Source of the DNA: Arthrobacter bussei
GTDB taxonomy: Bacteria; Actinomycetota; Actinomycetes; Actinomycetales; Micrococcaceae
Length of the DNA: 64,000 bases
Assembly: GCF_009377195.2 (NCBI RefSeq)
Contig: NZ_VJXX01000002.1
Coordinates: 186,001 to 250,000 of the forward strand
Reading direction: 5' to 3'
Position 1 is the first letter of the stretch; every line of letters begins with the position of its first letter. The notes under the pieces were generated by a model. That model was given only the letters and a program-made list of their open reading frames with translations. It did no database searches and was not told the origin of the DNA. Position numbers and translations under genes: made by a program. Shown piece after piece: positions 36,389-45,251 of this stretch.

Positions 36389-36465
36389 GGTCTGGTCCTC
36401 TCGTGTCGATCCGGCCGTGATGGTCGGTACCGGCCGACGGTCGGAGTGCTTCTGCTGGGTTAACG

Positions 36466-36502
36466 CAGCAGGAGCCGCGCCGGACCGGCGTGGCTCCTGC
36501 TG
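36466..36502. terminator. Near-perfect 37-bp hairpin after rpmE2
   Basis: Outer 11-bp arms CAGCAGGAGCC / GGCTCCTGCTG and an inner GCCGG/CCGGC stem. It lies 48 bp beyond the L31 stop codon on the minus strand and separates it from the lipoate-ligase gene. No T-run. Confidence 0.75.
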
Positions 36503-36550
36503 GTGGACGAGGGCATGCGCCCGTGGGGTCCGTGTCCCGTCGGGGACGTC

Positions 36551-36808
36551 CTACTTCTTGCCGCCGAAGCCCTTGAAGCGGGCGTTGAAGCGCTCGACGC
36601 GACCGGCGGAGTCCATGATGCGCTGCTTGCCCGTGTAGAACGGGTGCGACTCGGACGAGATCTCGACCTCGATCAGGGGGTAGGTGTTGCCGTCCTCCCA
36701 CTCGATGGTCTTCGCGGAGCCGACCGTGGACTTGGTCAGGAACGCCTTGTCGGAGGCCAGGTCGCGGAAGACGACGGACTGGTACTTGGGGTGGATATCA
36801 GACTTCAC
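36551..36808 (-). CDS. rpmE2: 50S ribosomal protein L31 type B
   Basis: 85 residues with [26 protein letters not shown] and [12 protein letters not shown], diagnostic of L31 type B (the zinc-independent form lacking CxxC). It sits on the large subunit near the central protuberance. The GTG start follows GAAGG. A TAGTAT -10 box lies at 36885-36890 on the minus strand, so the leader is about 70 nt. Type B genes are often zinc-repressed in other bacteria, but I see no obvious Zur box here. Confidence 0.96.
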   Translation of the reverse strand: MKSDIHPKYQSVVFRDLASDKAFLTKSTVGSAKTIEWEDGNTYPLIEVEISSESHPFYTGKQRIMDSAGRVERFNARFKGFGGKK

Positions 36809-36921
36809 AGGTCTACCTTCTCTGGTTACCTGGGTTTTGCCAGGCACGGGACGTACGAAAGGGTGGCGGATGCGCCAGTTGTTCATACTAGCGCAGCCCG
36901 TGGCGGGCGGCTAAACGGCGG

Positions 36922-37755
36922 CTAGACGGCGGAGGACGCCGGCGGCCGTACCGGCGCGTAGCGGCACTCCCAGAAGGCGACGGCGGCAGCGGCGGCGACG
37001 TTCAGCGAGTCCACCCCGCCGTGCATGCGGATGGTGAGGGCGACGTCGGCGGCCCCGAGGGCGGCTGCGCTCAGTCCGTCGCCCTCCGTCCCGAGGAGCA
37101 GTGCGAGGCGCTCGCGGTCGCGGCCGGCGAACCCGTCGAGGCTGACGGCGCCCGGGACCAGCGCGAGCGCGGCGATCGTGAAGCCGGCGGCCCGGACCTC
37201 GGCGAGGTCATCGGGCCAGGAGGTGAGCCGGACCCAGGGAACCTGGAAGACACTGCCCATGCTGACCCGGACGGCCCTGCGGTACAGCGGGTCGGCGCTG
37301 CGCGGGCTGAAGAGGACGGCGTCGATCCCGAGGGCCGCCGCCGAACGGAACACCGCTCCGAGATTCGTGTGATCCACCATGTCCTCGATGATCGCGACCC
37401 GGCGCGCGGTCGCGAGCACCTCGCCCAGGGTCCGGCCCGGCGGACGGTTCATCGCGGCCAGCGCACCCCGGTGCAGGTGGAAGCCCGTGATCGCTTCGAG
37501 GGTCGATTCAGGGGCGACGAACGCGGGCACGTCGGGGAAGCGGCCGATGACGTCCTCGAGGTCCGGCAGCCACTTGGGCGCCAGCAGGAAGGACCGGGGA
37601 ACGTGACCTGCGTCGATCGCACGGCGCAGGACCTTCGAGCTCTCCGCGATGTAGAGGCCCTCGGCGGGTTCCCTGACGAGCCGCAGCTGGACGTCGGTCA
37701 GGTTCCGATAGTCGGCCAGCCGAGAATCATCGACGGACTCGAGGTGGACCAGCAT
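36922..37755 (-). CDS. TrmH/SpoU-family RNA 2'-O-methyltransferase
   Basis: 277 residues of the SPOUT fold. The knot motifs are EDMVDHTNLGAVFRSA, LLLGTEGDGLS and a final IRMHGGVDSLNVAAAAAVAFWE, which bind SAM in the trefoil loop. The N-terminal 100 residues are an L30e-like substrate domain. It methylates the 2'-oxygen of a ribose in rRNA or tRNA; which one is not readable. A 40-bp gap separates it from an ABC ATPase on the same strand. Confidence 0.92.
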   Translation of the reverse strand: MLVHLESVDDSRLADYRNLTDVQLRLVREPAEGLYIAESSKVLRRAIDAGHVPRSFLLAPKWLPDLEDVIGRFPDVPAFVAPESTLEAITGFHLHRGALAAMNRPPGRTLGEVLATARRVAIIEDMVDHTNLGAVFRSAAALGIDAVLFSPRSADPLYRRAVRVSMGSVFQVPWVRLTSWPDDLAEVRAAGFTIAALALVPGAVSLDGFAGRDRERLALLLGTEGDGLSAAALGAADVALTIRMHGGVDSLNVAAAAAVAFWECRYAPVRPPASSAV

Positions 37756-37795
37756 CAGGACCTCGGGAACGAAGAGCCTGCCGCGGTGCCGCAGC

Positions 37796-38581
37796 TCACG
37801 CCCGGGCGACCGCGCTGTAGCGGCCGTTCTCCTCCGTGACCTTCAGCGCGACGTCGAACGCGGCGCTCAGGTTCTCCTCCGTCAGGACGTCGCCGAGGGG
37901 TCCTGCGGACACCACCCTGCCGTCGCGCAGGAGGAGGGCGTGCGTGAAGCCGGGCGGTACCTCCTCGAGGTGGTGCGTCACGAGGACCATCGCCGGCGCG
38001 TCCTCGTCACGTGCCAGATCCGTCAGGCGGCGCACGAGGTCCTCGCGTCCCGCGAGGTCGAGGCCCGCGGCGGGTTCGTCCAGGAGCAGCAGTTCGGGAT
38101 CGGCCATGAGGGCCCGCGCGATCTGCACGCGCTTGCGCTCCCCCTCGCTCAGGGAGCCGAAGGAACGGTTCATGTAGCGGGACATGCCCCACGTATCCAG
38201 CAGGCGGAAGGCCCGGCGCTCGTCGAGGCGCTCGTACTGCTCGCGCCAGCGGCCGGTGACGCCGTAGGAGGCGGTGACGACGACGTCCAGCACGGTCTCG
38301 TGGTCCGGCACCTGCGAGGCGAGGGCCGCCGAGGCGAGTCCGATCCGCGGCCGGAGTTCGAAGACGTCGACCGCACCCATGACCTCGTCGAGGATCCCGA
38401 CGACGCCGCGCGTCGGATGCAGGCGTGCGCCCGCGAGCTGCAGCAGTGTGGTCTTGCCCGCTCCGTTGGGACCCATGACGACCCAGCGCTCGCCCTCGCC
38501 GACCTGCCAGTCGATCCCGTCGAGCAGGGTCTTGCCACCCCTGACGAGGCTCACTCCCGCCAGTTCCAGAACGTCACTCAT
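37796..38581 (-). CDS. ABC transporter ATP-binding protein (ModF/PhnK-like cytoplasmic ATPase)
   Basis: 261 residues. Walker A is GPNGAGKTTL, the signature is GSLSEGERKRV, Walker B is LLLLDEPAAGLD and the H-loop is LVTHHLEE. No membrane partner lies nearby, so it may be a stand-alone ATPase or join a distant permease. The GPNGAGKTTL and the N-terminal start with MSDVLEL match actinobacterial proteins of this type. Start at ATG with AGGACC upstream; a longer frame running into serB is rejected. It is divergent from serB. Confidence 0.88.
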   Translation of the reverse strand: MSDVLELAGVSLVRGGKTLLDGIDWQVGEGERWVVMGPNGAGKTTLLQLAGARLHPTRGVVGILDEVMGAVDVFELRPRIGLASAALASQVPDHETVLDVVVTASYGVTGRWREQYERLDERRAFRLLDTWGMSRYMNRSFGSLSEGERKRVQIARALMADPELLLLDEPAAGLDLAGREDLVRRLTDLARDEDAPAMVLVTHHLEEVPPGFTHALLLRDGRVVSAGPLGDVLTEENLSAAFDVALKVTEENGRYSAVARA

Positions 38582-38672
38582 GGTCCTAGACACTAGGCTA
38601 AGGAGCGGCTTCGTGGCGAAACCGCCGGCTTTCGGACGAGGCGCCGACTGCGGCGGGACAGGAGCGTACGGA

Positions 38673-39554
38673 TTGATCAAGGCAAGGGTGGTCGCCTGGG
38701 CGGCGCAGCTCGACGACGCCCACCGCGACGGGCTGGCCACAGGACTCGAGCGTGCCGGCGCGGTCGTCGAGGTCGGGTCCCTGCACCGCGGCGCGACGTA
38801 CGACGTCCTCACCCTCGAGGTGCAGGCCGGGGTGCTGGACGCGTCGTTGCGGACCGGGCTGGCCGCGTGGAGCGCAGCCTCCGGCATCGGCGCCGCCCTC
38901 GTGCCGGAACCCGTCTATGCGTCCGGGCGCAAGCTGCTCATCATGGACGTCGATTCCACGCTCATCAAGCAGGAGGTCATCGAACTGCTCGCGGCCCATG
39001 CGGGACGCGAGGCCGAGGTCAGGGCCGTGACGGAGGCAGCGATGCGGGGCGAGCTCGACTTCTCGCAGTCCCTGCACCAGCGGGTCCGCGCGCTCGAGGG
39101 TCTGCCCATGTCCGTGATCGACGAGGTGGTGTCCCGGATCGAGCTGAGCGACGGCGCGGAGCAGCTCGTCTCCGCCTACCGGGACGCCGGCCATGTGGTC
39201 GGGGTGGTTTCCGGCGGGTTCTCCCAGGTCCTCGCGCCTGTGGCGGAGCGGCTGCGCCTGTCCTTCGCCCGCGCCAACGACCTGGGGCTCCACGACGGGA
39301 TGCTGACCGGTCGGGTGTCCGGCGCCGTCGTCGACCGCGCGGAGAAGGAACGCGTCCTCCGCGCGGAGGCGGAGCGGGCGGGGGTGCCCCTGGCGTCGAC
39401 CATCGCGGTGGGTGACGGCGCCAACGACCTCGACATGCTCGCGGCTGCGGGGCTCGGCGTGGCGTTCAATGCCAAGCCGGCCGTCCGTGCGTCCGCGGAT
39501 GTCGCGCTCGACCTGCCGGACCTCGACGTCGTCCGCCACCTGTCAGGACTCTGA
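38673..39554 (+). CDS. serB: Phosphoserine phosphatase
   Basis: 293 residues. A HAD hydrolase with MDVDSTLIKQEVIELLA (nucleophile Asp), VVSGGFSQV and VGDGANDLDML, the three SerB motifs. The last step of serine synthesis is removal of phosphate from phosphoserine. Residues 1-80 are an ACT-like N-terminal region. I chose TTG at 38673 because GGAG lies 8 nt upstream; a GTG five codons later is the alternative. Divergent from an ABC gene and followed by a hairpin. Confidence 0.94.
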   Translation: MIKARVVAWAAQLDDAHRDGLATGLERAGAVVEVGSLHRGATYDVLTLEVQAGVLDASLRTGLAAWSAASGIGAALVPEPVYASGRKLLIMDVDSTLIKQEVIELLAAHAGREAEVRAVTEAAMRGELDFSQSLHQRVRALEGLPMSVIDEVVSRIELSDGAEQLVSAYRDAGHVVGVVSGGFSQVLAPVAERLRLSFARANDLGLHDGMLTGRVSGAVVDRAEKERVLRAEAERAGVPLASTIAVGDGANDLDMLAAAGLGVAFNAKPAVRASADVALDLPDLDVVRHLSGL

Positions 39555-39587
39555 CACCGGCTGCGGCGCCGGTCCTCGGACCGGTGT
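39554..39587 (+). terminator. Hairpin after serB
   Basis: ACACCGG and CCGGTGT pair across a region that also holds a tight CCGGTCC-TC-GGACCGG hairpin (39569-39584). The two are exclusive alternatives. Probable serB terminator; no T-run. Confidence 0.55.
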
Positions 39588-39749
39588 AGGAGACCCGGAT
39601 CCTGCGGCGGGCATCGGCCCTGAACGATCACGCCGAGATGCTCGGCCCGGCCCGGGCAGCGAGCCGGGCGCGCTCACGCTGCGTCGGCCGGCGGTCACGC
39701 TGCGACCGCCCGCCAGGAGCCGGCCGCAGCATCCCGCCGTGGGTGGACG

Positions 39750-40499
39750 TCAGCTCTTGGCGAGGAAGTCCTCCGCACCGCCGACATACTCGGTGTGTCC
39801 GGTGGCGACGTCGGCCGTGGCCATCCGGACGATCTCCGTGGCGAACTCCGCAACGGAGTACAGCCGGCCGGCTTCCTGGCGGCGGGCCTCGATGGCGCCG
39901 GGGGTGGCGCGGTCCAGCAGCGTGGCCGTCACCGTCCCCTCGATCATGTCGCCGGACACGACGACGAACGAGATGCCCTTGGCCTCGAGATCGGGGATGA
40001 GTGCGCGGAGCGCGTCCTCGCCCGCGCGCTTGCTGCGCGCGACCGGCTCGTAGGCGTCCATCGTCTCGACCTTCTCGATGAAGTGCGCCTGGTGGCTCGT
40101 GATGAAGACCACGCGGGAGCCGGCCGGCATGACCTCGACCGCTGCGGTGAGCATGGCCACCTGCGCGTCGCGGTTGAGTCGGAGCGCGTAATCCTCTCCC
40201 ATGGAGGTCTCCATGCCACCGGACGCGTTCAGCACCAGGAGGTCCAGCCCGCCGAACGTCGAGACGGCGGCGTCGACGAGGGCCGCCGGACCCTCCGGGG
40301 TGGTGAGGTCCGCGCCCACGGCGACGGCCTTTCCGCCGGCCGCCTCGATGCCGGCGACGACCTTCGTGGCGCGCGGTGCCTTCTGCCGGTAGTTGACGAC
40401 GACGGCGGCGCCCTGCGCCGCGAGTTGCTGGGCGACATCGGCGCCGATGCCGCGCGACGAGCCGGTGACGATTGCAGTGGTTCCCTCGAGGGTGGACAT
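39750..40499 (-). CDS. SDR-family oxidoreductase with an atypical active site
   Basis: 249 residues. The N-terminus has TGSSRGIG for NAD(P) and NASGGMETSMG. The usual YxxxK is not seen; instead the region reads YEPVARSKRAGE, so the Lys is seven residues after the Tyr. The Ser of TSHQAH may serve as active-site Ser. The family looks conserved in actinobacteria as a partner of FabG (I recall similar proteins but cannot check). It lies 69 bp after FabG on the same strand. It may be a reductase with a changed active site or a non-catalytic partner. Confidence 0.8.
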   Translation of the reverse strand: MSTLEGTTAIVTGSSRGIGADVAQQLAAQGAAVVVNYRQKAPRATKVVAGIEAAGGKAVAVGADLTTPEGPAALVDAAVSTFGGLDLLVLNASGGMETSMGEDYALRLNRDAQVAMLTAAVEVMPAGSRVVFITSHQAHFIEKVETMDAYEPVARSKRAGEDALRALIPDLEAKGISFVVVSGDMIEGTVTATLLDRATPGAIEARRQEAGRLYSVAEFATEIVRMATADVATGHTEYVGGAEDFLAKS

Positions 40500-40568
40500 G
40501 GTGCTCCTTGTTCTGGGGGCTGGTGCGGTGAAAGGGTGCTGCGGGTGGTCGGGGCGAGCCTTCGTGCG

Positions 40569-41423
<855 letters not shown>

Positions 41424-41514
41424 TCAAACTATCCCGACGATCCTATCGGCGCATCCCTCGACTTCGGGAACGAACCCCGAAGTGAGACAATAGAGGGAGT
41501 CTCCTTGGAGTGTG

Positions 41515-41940
41515 ATGAGTAAACAAACGAAGCACAACACAGACGTCCACAGCATCTCAGACGCACGTGAATCACACAGCGATGAAATGCGAACCCGAAT
41601 GATCCGCTACACGGTCTCGATGAGCATCCGTCTCGTCTGCTTCATCCTGGTCTTCGTCGTTCCCTACGGCTGGCTGTCCTGGGTCATGATCGCCGGCGCG
41701 GTCTTCCTGCCGTACTTCGCTGTCGTCGTCGCCAACGGCGGCGGTGACACGAGCAACATCAGGCACAGTGATGCGCTGATCGACCGGGCGCCGGTCCGCG
41801 AGATCGAAGCGAAGGTGGTCGACGCCGGTCCCGAGGACGACGACGACATCCTGAGCGGCGAGATCATCGATGACAGCGCCGACCCCGCCCATCACGGGTC
41901 ACACGCGACGGGCACCGGAAGACCGGGTACGGATGCCTGA
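41515..41940 (+). CDS. DUF3099 membrane protein
   Basis: 141 residues. A short polar start (ISDARESHSDEM) is followed by two close transmembrane segments and a long acidic C-terminal tail (PEDDDDILSGE), the DUF3099 pattern. The role is unknown. The ATG has GGAG 4 nt upstream, and a GTG one codon earlier is not needed. The next gene begins inside its 3' end, so the two are coupled. Confidence 0.85.
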   Translation: MSKQTKHNTDVHSISDARESHSDEMRTRMIRYTVSMSIRLVCFILVFVVPYGWLSWVMIAGAVFLPYFAVVVANGGGDTSNIRHSDALIDRAPVREIEAKVVDAGPEDDDDILSGEIIDDSADPAHHGSHATGTGRPGTDA

Positions 41941-42226
41941 CGTACCACCGATTCCCCGACCCGCGGTCACCTCGACCGCGGGTCTCGGTCTGTTCGGGGT
42001 GCACCCGGCACCCGGCGACGCTCCCGTCTGCTCCCGCAAGGGATGCCGCGAGCGGGCCACCTGGCAACTGCTCTGGAACAATCCGCGGATCCACGCACCC
42101 GAGCGTCGTAAGGCCTGGGCCTCCTGTCCCGAGCACGTGACGTGGTTCGAGGAGTACCTGCGCGAGCGCGGGCTGTGGAAAGAGACGCTGCCCCTGACCG
42201 CCGGCCAGCCGATGGGAGCTCTCTAG
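41933..42226 (+). CDS. Small Cys/Trp-rich protein between DUF3099 and SURF1
   Basis: 97 residues. A Pro-rich N-terminus is followed by CSRKGCRERATWQLLWNNPRIH and ASCPEHVTWFEEYL. Three or four Cys and a His suggest a zinc ribbon. The ATG overlaps the DUF3099 stop, and its own stop is followed at once by the SURF1 ATG (TAGATG). I do not know the family. Position suggests a part in cytochrome oxidase assembly, but that is only inference. Confidence 0.75.
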   Translation: MPDVPPIPRPAVTSTAGLGLFGVHPAPGDAPVCSRKGCRERATWQLLWNNPRIHAPERRKAWASCPEHVTWFEEYLRERGLWKETLPLTAGQPMGAL

Positions 42227-43054
42227 ATGTACCGGTTCCTCTTCTCCGCACGCTGGTTCGGCTGGCTCGCCATGGTGATCGTGCTGGCAGCCGGCTGCGT
42301 GGGGCTCGGCCGCTGGCAGCTCGACCGGCGGGAGGCCGTCGTGGAGGACATCCAGCGCATCGAGGCGAATTACGACGCCGCGCCCCAGCGCTACGTCCCG
42401 GGCGAGAACGGCTTCGACAGGTATGACCCTGCACGCGAGTGGACCCCCGTGACCTTCGTCGGGACCTACGACGTGGACAACCAGGTCGTGGCACGGAACC
42501 GTCCCCTCAACGGCCAGCCCGGGTACGAGGTGCTCACGCCGTTGCGGCTCGACGACGGCACGGCCGTCATCATCGATCGCGGCTGGCTGCCGATCGGGAA
42601 CATCGAGGCCGGCCGGCCCGATGAAATCCCGGCGCCTCCGTCCGGGCAGGTCGAGGTGACCGCGAGGATGAAGCCGGGCGAGCCGGCCGTCAACCGCGGA
42701 GCGCCGGAGGGCCAGGTGGCATCGATCGACCTCGTCGCGCTGTCCGACCGCCTCGACTACCCGCTGCAGGACGCGGCCTACGGACTCCTCGCGCTCGAGC
42801 GGCCCGGAGCCGCAGTCACGCCCGTCGCGGCCCCCAAGCCGTCGATCGACGAGGGCCCGCATCTGTCCTACTCCCTGCAGTGGTTCGCCTTCGGGGTCCT
42901 CGCCTTCGTGGGCCTCGGGTACGCCGCCCGGCAGCAGCGACGCAGCAATGCCGAGCTGGACGGGAGCGCTCCCGACCTGCCGACGCGGCAGCGCCGTCGT
43001 CCCTCGTCCGAGGAGGAGGAGGACGCCATCCTCGACGCACAGGGGATCCGCTAG
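42227..43054 (+). CDS. SURF1-family cytochrome oxidase assembly protein
   Basis: 275 residues with a transmembrane helix near each end (residues 8-25 and 210-230) and the SURF1 motifs GRWQLDRR, VARNRPLNGQPGYEVLTPL and RGWLPIGN. The external domain is thought to help deliver heme A to the aa3-type oxidase. Such a gene fits the presence of ctaA and ctaB later in the window. The C-terminal 40 residues are a polar, acidic tail. Translation is probably coupled to the preceding gene. Confidence 0.92.
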   Translation: MYRFLFSARWFGWLAMVIVLAAGCVGLGRWQLDRREAVVEDIQRIEANYDAAPQRYVPGENGFDRYDPAREWTPVTFVGTYDVDNQVVARNRPLNGQPGYEVLTPLRLDDGTAVIIDRGWLPIGNIEAGRPDEIPAPPSGQVEVTARMKPGEPAVNRGAPEGQVASIDLVALSDRLDYPLQDAAYGLLALERPGAAVTPVAAPKPSIDEGPHLSYSLQWFAFGVLAFVGLGYAARQQRRSNAELDGSAPDLPTRQRRRPSSEEEEDAILDAQGIR

Positions 43055-43074
43055 CTCCGCACGCCGGGCTCTCC

Positions 43075-43467
43075 TCAGCGACCGAGCCAGCCGAGCGCAG
43101 CACGCTGGACAGCGGGCAGCGAGGAGACGACGAGGTCGTAGGAGTCCTCGATCAGGTCGCGGAGCATCCCCTCGTCCAGGGTTCCGTCGAGACGCACACC
43201 GTTCCAGTGCTTCTTGTTCAGGTGCCATGCGCCGGTGATCTCCGGATGGGCGGAACGGAGCTGCACGGCGAGGGCGGGGTCGCACTTGAGGGAGATGGAG
43301 AGCGGTTCGACCTCCACCCGGACGAGGGCGAAGATCCTGCCGGGTCCGGGCGGTGCGGCCCCTCCGGGGACCCGCACCCGGAACACGGCGATCTCCGGAC
43401 CGAACGGATAGTCCTCGTAGGCACCGGCGAGTCCCAGGCAGGCGGCCCGGAGCCGTTCGACATCCAT
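43075..43467 (-). CDS. MmcQ/YjbR-family protein
   Basis: 130 residues with the opening LGLAGAYEDYPFGPEIAVFRV, a middle SLKCDPALAVQLRSAHP and a late HLNKKHWNGVRLDG, typical of the MmcQ/YjbR fold (double-wing DNA-binding-like). The function is not established. The ATG has GGGTGG upstream. It is convergent with SURF1 (20 bp apart) and divergent from the ice-binding-type gene. Confidence 0.88.
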   Translation of the reverse strand: MDVERLRAACLGLAGAYEDYPFGPEIAVFRVRVPGGAAPPGPGRIFALVRVEVEPLSISLKCDPALAVQLRSAHPEITGAWHLNKKHWNGVRLDGTLDEGMLRDLIEDSYDLVVSSLPAVQRAALGWLGR

Positions 43468-43480
43468 ACGGCCACCCTAG

Positions 43481-43518
43481 TCCCGCCCGTCCGTGACTGC
43501 GTCGCCGGACGGGCGGGA
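43481..43518. repeat. Strong inverted repeat in the divergent region before mmcQ
   Basis: Thirteen-bp arms TCCCGCCCGTCCG / CGGACGGGCGGGA around a 12-nt spacer. It lies upstream of both divergent genes, so it does not end either. The remaining gap (to 43706) shows a TTATGCT that may be a -10 box for the gene to the right, and nothing else. Confidence 0.7.
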
Positions 43519-43706
43519 GGTCGTCCGAGAAACTTAGGCGCCGACCGGTTCGACAGCCTCCTGAGGAGTTATGCTGACGGAAGCACGGTGACCTGTCTCC
43601 TCACCCTCGTGCTGATCACCTCGTGACCTGATCCGAGATCATCCCTTCTGGATACTCAGCAGTGCGATCGCGCTTTCGGCCCCGCCCCTCCGCTGGAAGG
43701 CGACCC

Positions 43707-44990
43707 TTGAAAAGCAGCAGTACAGCACGCCATGCCCACTCCCGCTCGAGCCGACGGGCGCCCGGCGCCCTGGCGGCGGGGGCGCTCGTCTTCACGCTGC
43801 TGGCCACGGCCAGCGGCCCCTGGTCGGCCTCCGCCGCCGAAGCCCCCGTGGGCCTCGGCACGGCCGGTTCCTACTCCGTCCTCGGCGGAGAGACCGTCAC
43901 CAACACCGGCCCCACCATTCTCAGCGGCAGCCTCGGCGTCAGCCCCGGATCCGCGATCACGGGCTTCCCGCCGGGCGTCGCGGCCGGGACGATCAATGCC
44001 GCCAACGCCGAAGCGCTGCAGGCGCAGTCCGACGTCGGGATCGCGTACGACGACGCCGCGAGCCGCGCCCTCACCGAGAGCGTCGCCGGCGATCTCGTGG
44101 GGCGCACCTTGCCTGCCGGCGTCTACAACTCCACCGGCCCGCTGGCCCTCAGTGGCACGGTGACCCTGGATGCGCAGGGAGATCCGAACGCCGTCTTCAT
44201 CTTCCAGGTCGCATCGACGCTCATCACGGCGTCCGCGAGCACCGTGGCCCTGATCGGCGGAGCCAGCGCGTGCAACGTCTTCTGGCAGGTCGGCTCCTCC
44301 GCGACCCTCGGGACCGCCTCCACCTTCAAGGGCACGATCCTCGCCCTCACCTCGATCCAGGTGACGACATCCGCCAGCGTCGAAGGCCGGGCGCTTGCGC
44401 GGACCGGTGCCGTCACCCTCGACAACAACGTCTTCCTCACGAACTCGTGCGGCGTCGTCCCGACGGTGCCGCCCACGGCCACTCCGACGGTTACGCCGAC
44501 GGTCACTCCGACGCCCACGGCCTCTCCGACGGTTACGCCGACGGCAACTCCGACGCCCACGGCCACTCCGACGACGCCCACCCAGCAGCCGACCGTCCCC
44601 CAGCCGACGACCCCTCCCGCCGGTCCCTCCGACGCTCCCGGCGCCCCGATCCAGCCGGGCGGCGGGCCGGGCACCGGGGACGGCACCGGCGGTTCGGGTG
44701 GCGCGGGCGACGGCACCGGTGGTTCGGGTGGTATCGGCGACGGCACCGGCGGTTCGGGTGGTATCGGTGACGGCGCCAGCGGGTCGACCGACGATACGGC
44801 CGGCGGCGGCAGCACGTCGCTCGGCATGAATCGCGGGACGAACGTCCAGACCTCGGCCACCGCCGCGAGCCCGTTGACGCCGTTCACTCCGATCTTCGTC
44901 GGCGCCGCCCTGCTGTGCGCGGTCGCCGCGCTGGGCTCGCTGAAGGACGTGGCAATCAGGCGCACGGCGGGATCGCACCGCCGGCACTGA
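43707..44990 (+). CDS. Secreted ice-binding-type (DUF3494) protein with Pro/Thr and Gly repeats
   Basis: 427 residues. A basic N-terminus and hydrophobic stretch (GALAAGALVFTLLATAS) form a signal peptide. Then comes one DUF3494 domain of about 190 residues, starting GLGTAGSYSVLGG, with AVFIFQVASTLIT and the CNVFWQVGSSATLG core. A Thr/Pro-rich linker, a 10-residue Gly/Ser repeat and a C-terminal transmembrane helix with a basic tail follow. It is thus surface-anchored. DUF3494 domains bind ice in cold-adapted microbes, but many members are plain adhesins. TTG at 43707 has GGAAGG 6 nt upstream; a GTG at 43662 is the alternative. Confidence 0.85.
   Translation: MKSSSTARHAHSRSSRRAPGALAAGALVFTLLATASGPWSASAAEAPVGLGTAGSYSVLGGETVTNTGPTILSGSLGVSPGSAITGFPPGVAAGTINAANAEALQAQSDVGIAYDDAASRALTESVAGDLVGRTLPAGVYNSTGPLALSGTVTLDAQGDPNAVFIFQVASTLITASASTVALIGGASACNVFWQVGSSATLGTASTFKGTILALTSIQVTTSASVEGRALARTGAVTLDNNVFLTNSCGVVPTVPPTATPTVTPTVTPTPTASPTVTPTATPTPTATPTTPTQQPTVPQPTTPPAGPSDAPGAPIQPGGGPGTGDGTGGSGGAGDGTGGSGGIGDGTGGSGGIGDGASGSTDDTAGGGSTSLGMNRGTNVQTSATAASPLTPFTPIFVGAALLCAVAALGSLKDVAIRRTAGSHRRH
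44676..44780 (+). repeat. Three and a half 30-bp in-frame repeats in the ice-binding-type gene
   Basis: Units at 44676, 44706 and 44736, then a half unit, each encode G-D-G-T-G-G-S-G-G plus one more residue. Copies differ mainly at silent bases. They follow a Pro/Thr linker of recurring TPTVTP-like units (about 44479-44580). Such repeats may change length by slippage. Confidence 0.88.
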
Positions 44991-45251
44991 CCCGCTTCGG
45001 GCAACGGTCCGGGCGCTTCTTCCATCCGGCGTCGCGACAGTGCTCCTGCCCCGGGACCGGCTCGGTCGAAGCCGGCCCGGACAGGCCCCTACACAGGCAC
45101 GGCGCAGCCGATGACGGCGACGGCGGAGAGGACAGCGTCCGCTGTCCTGTGGTGTCCCGCCGGTGGTTCAGCGGCCGACGGATCCGGGTGCCCGGCGCGT
45201 CCGTTCCGCGGATCACCGCAGGGCGACGAGGACCAGGTCACATGATGCGGA

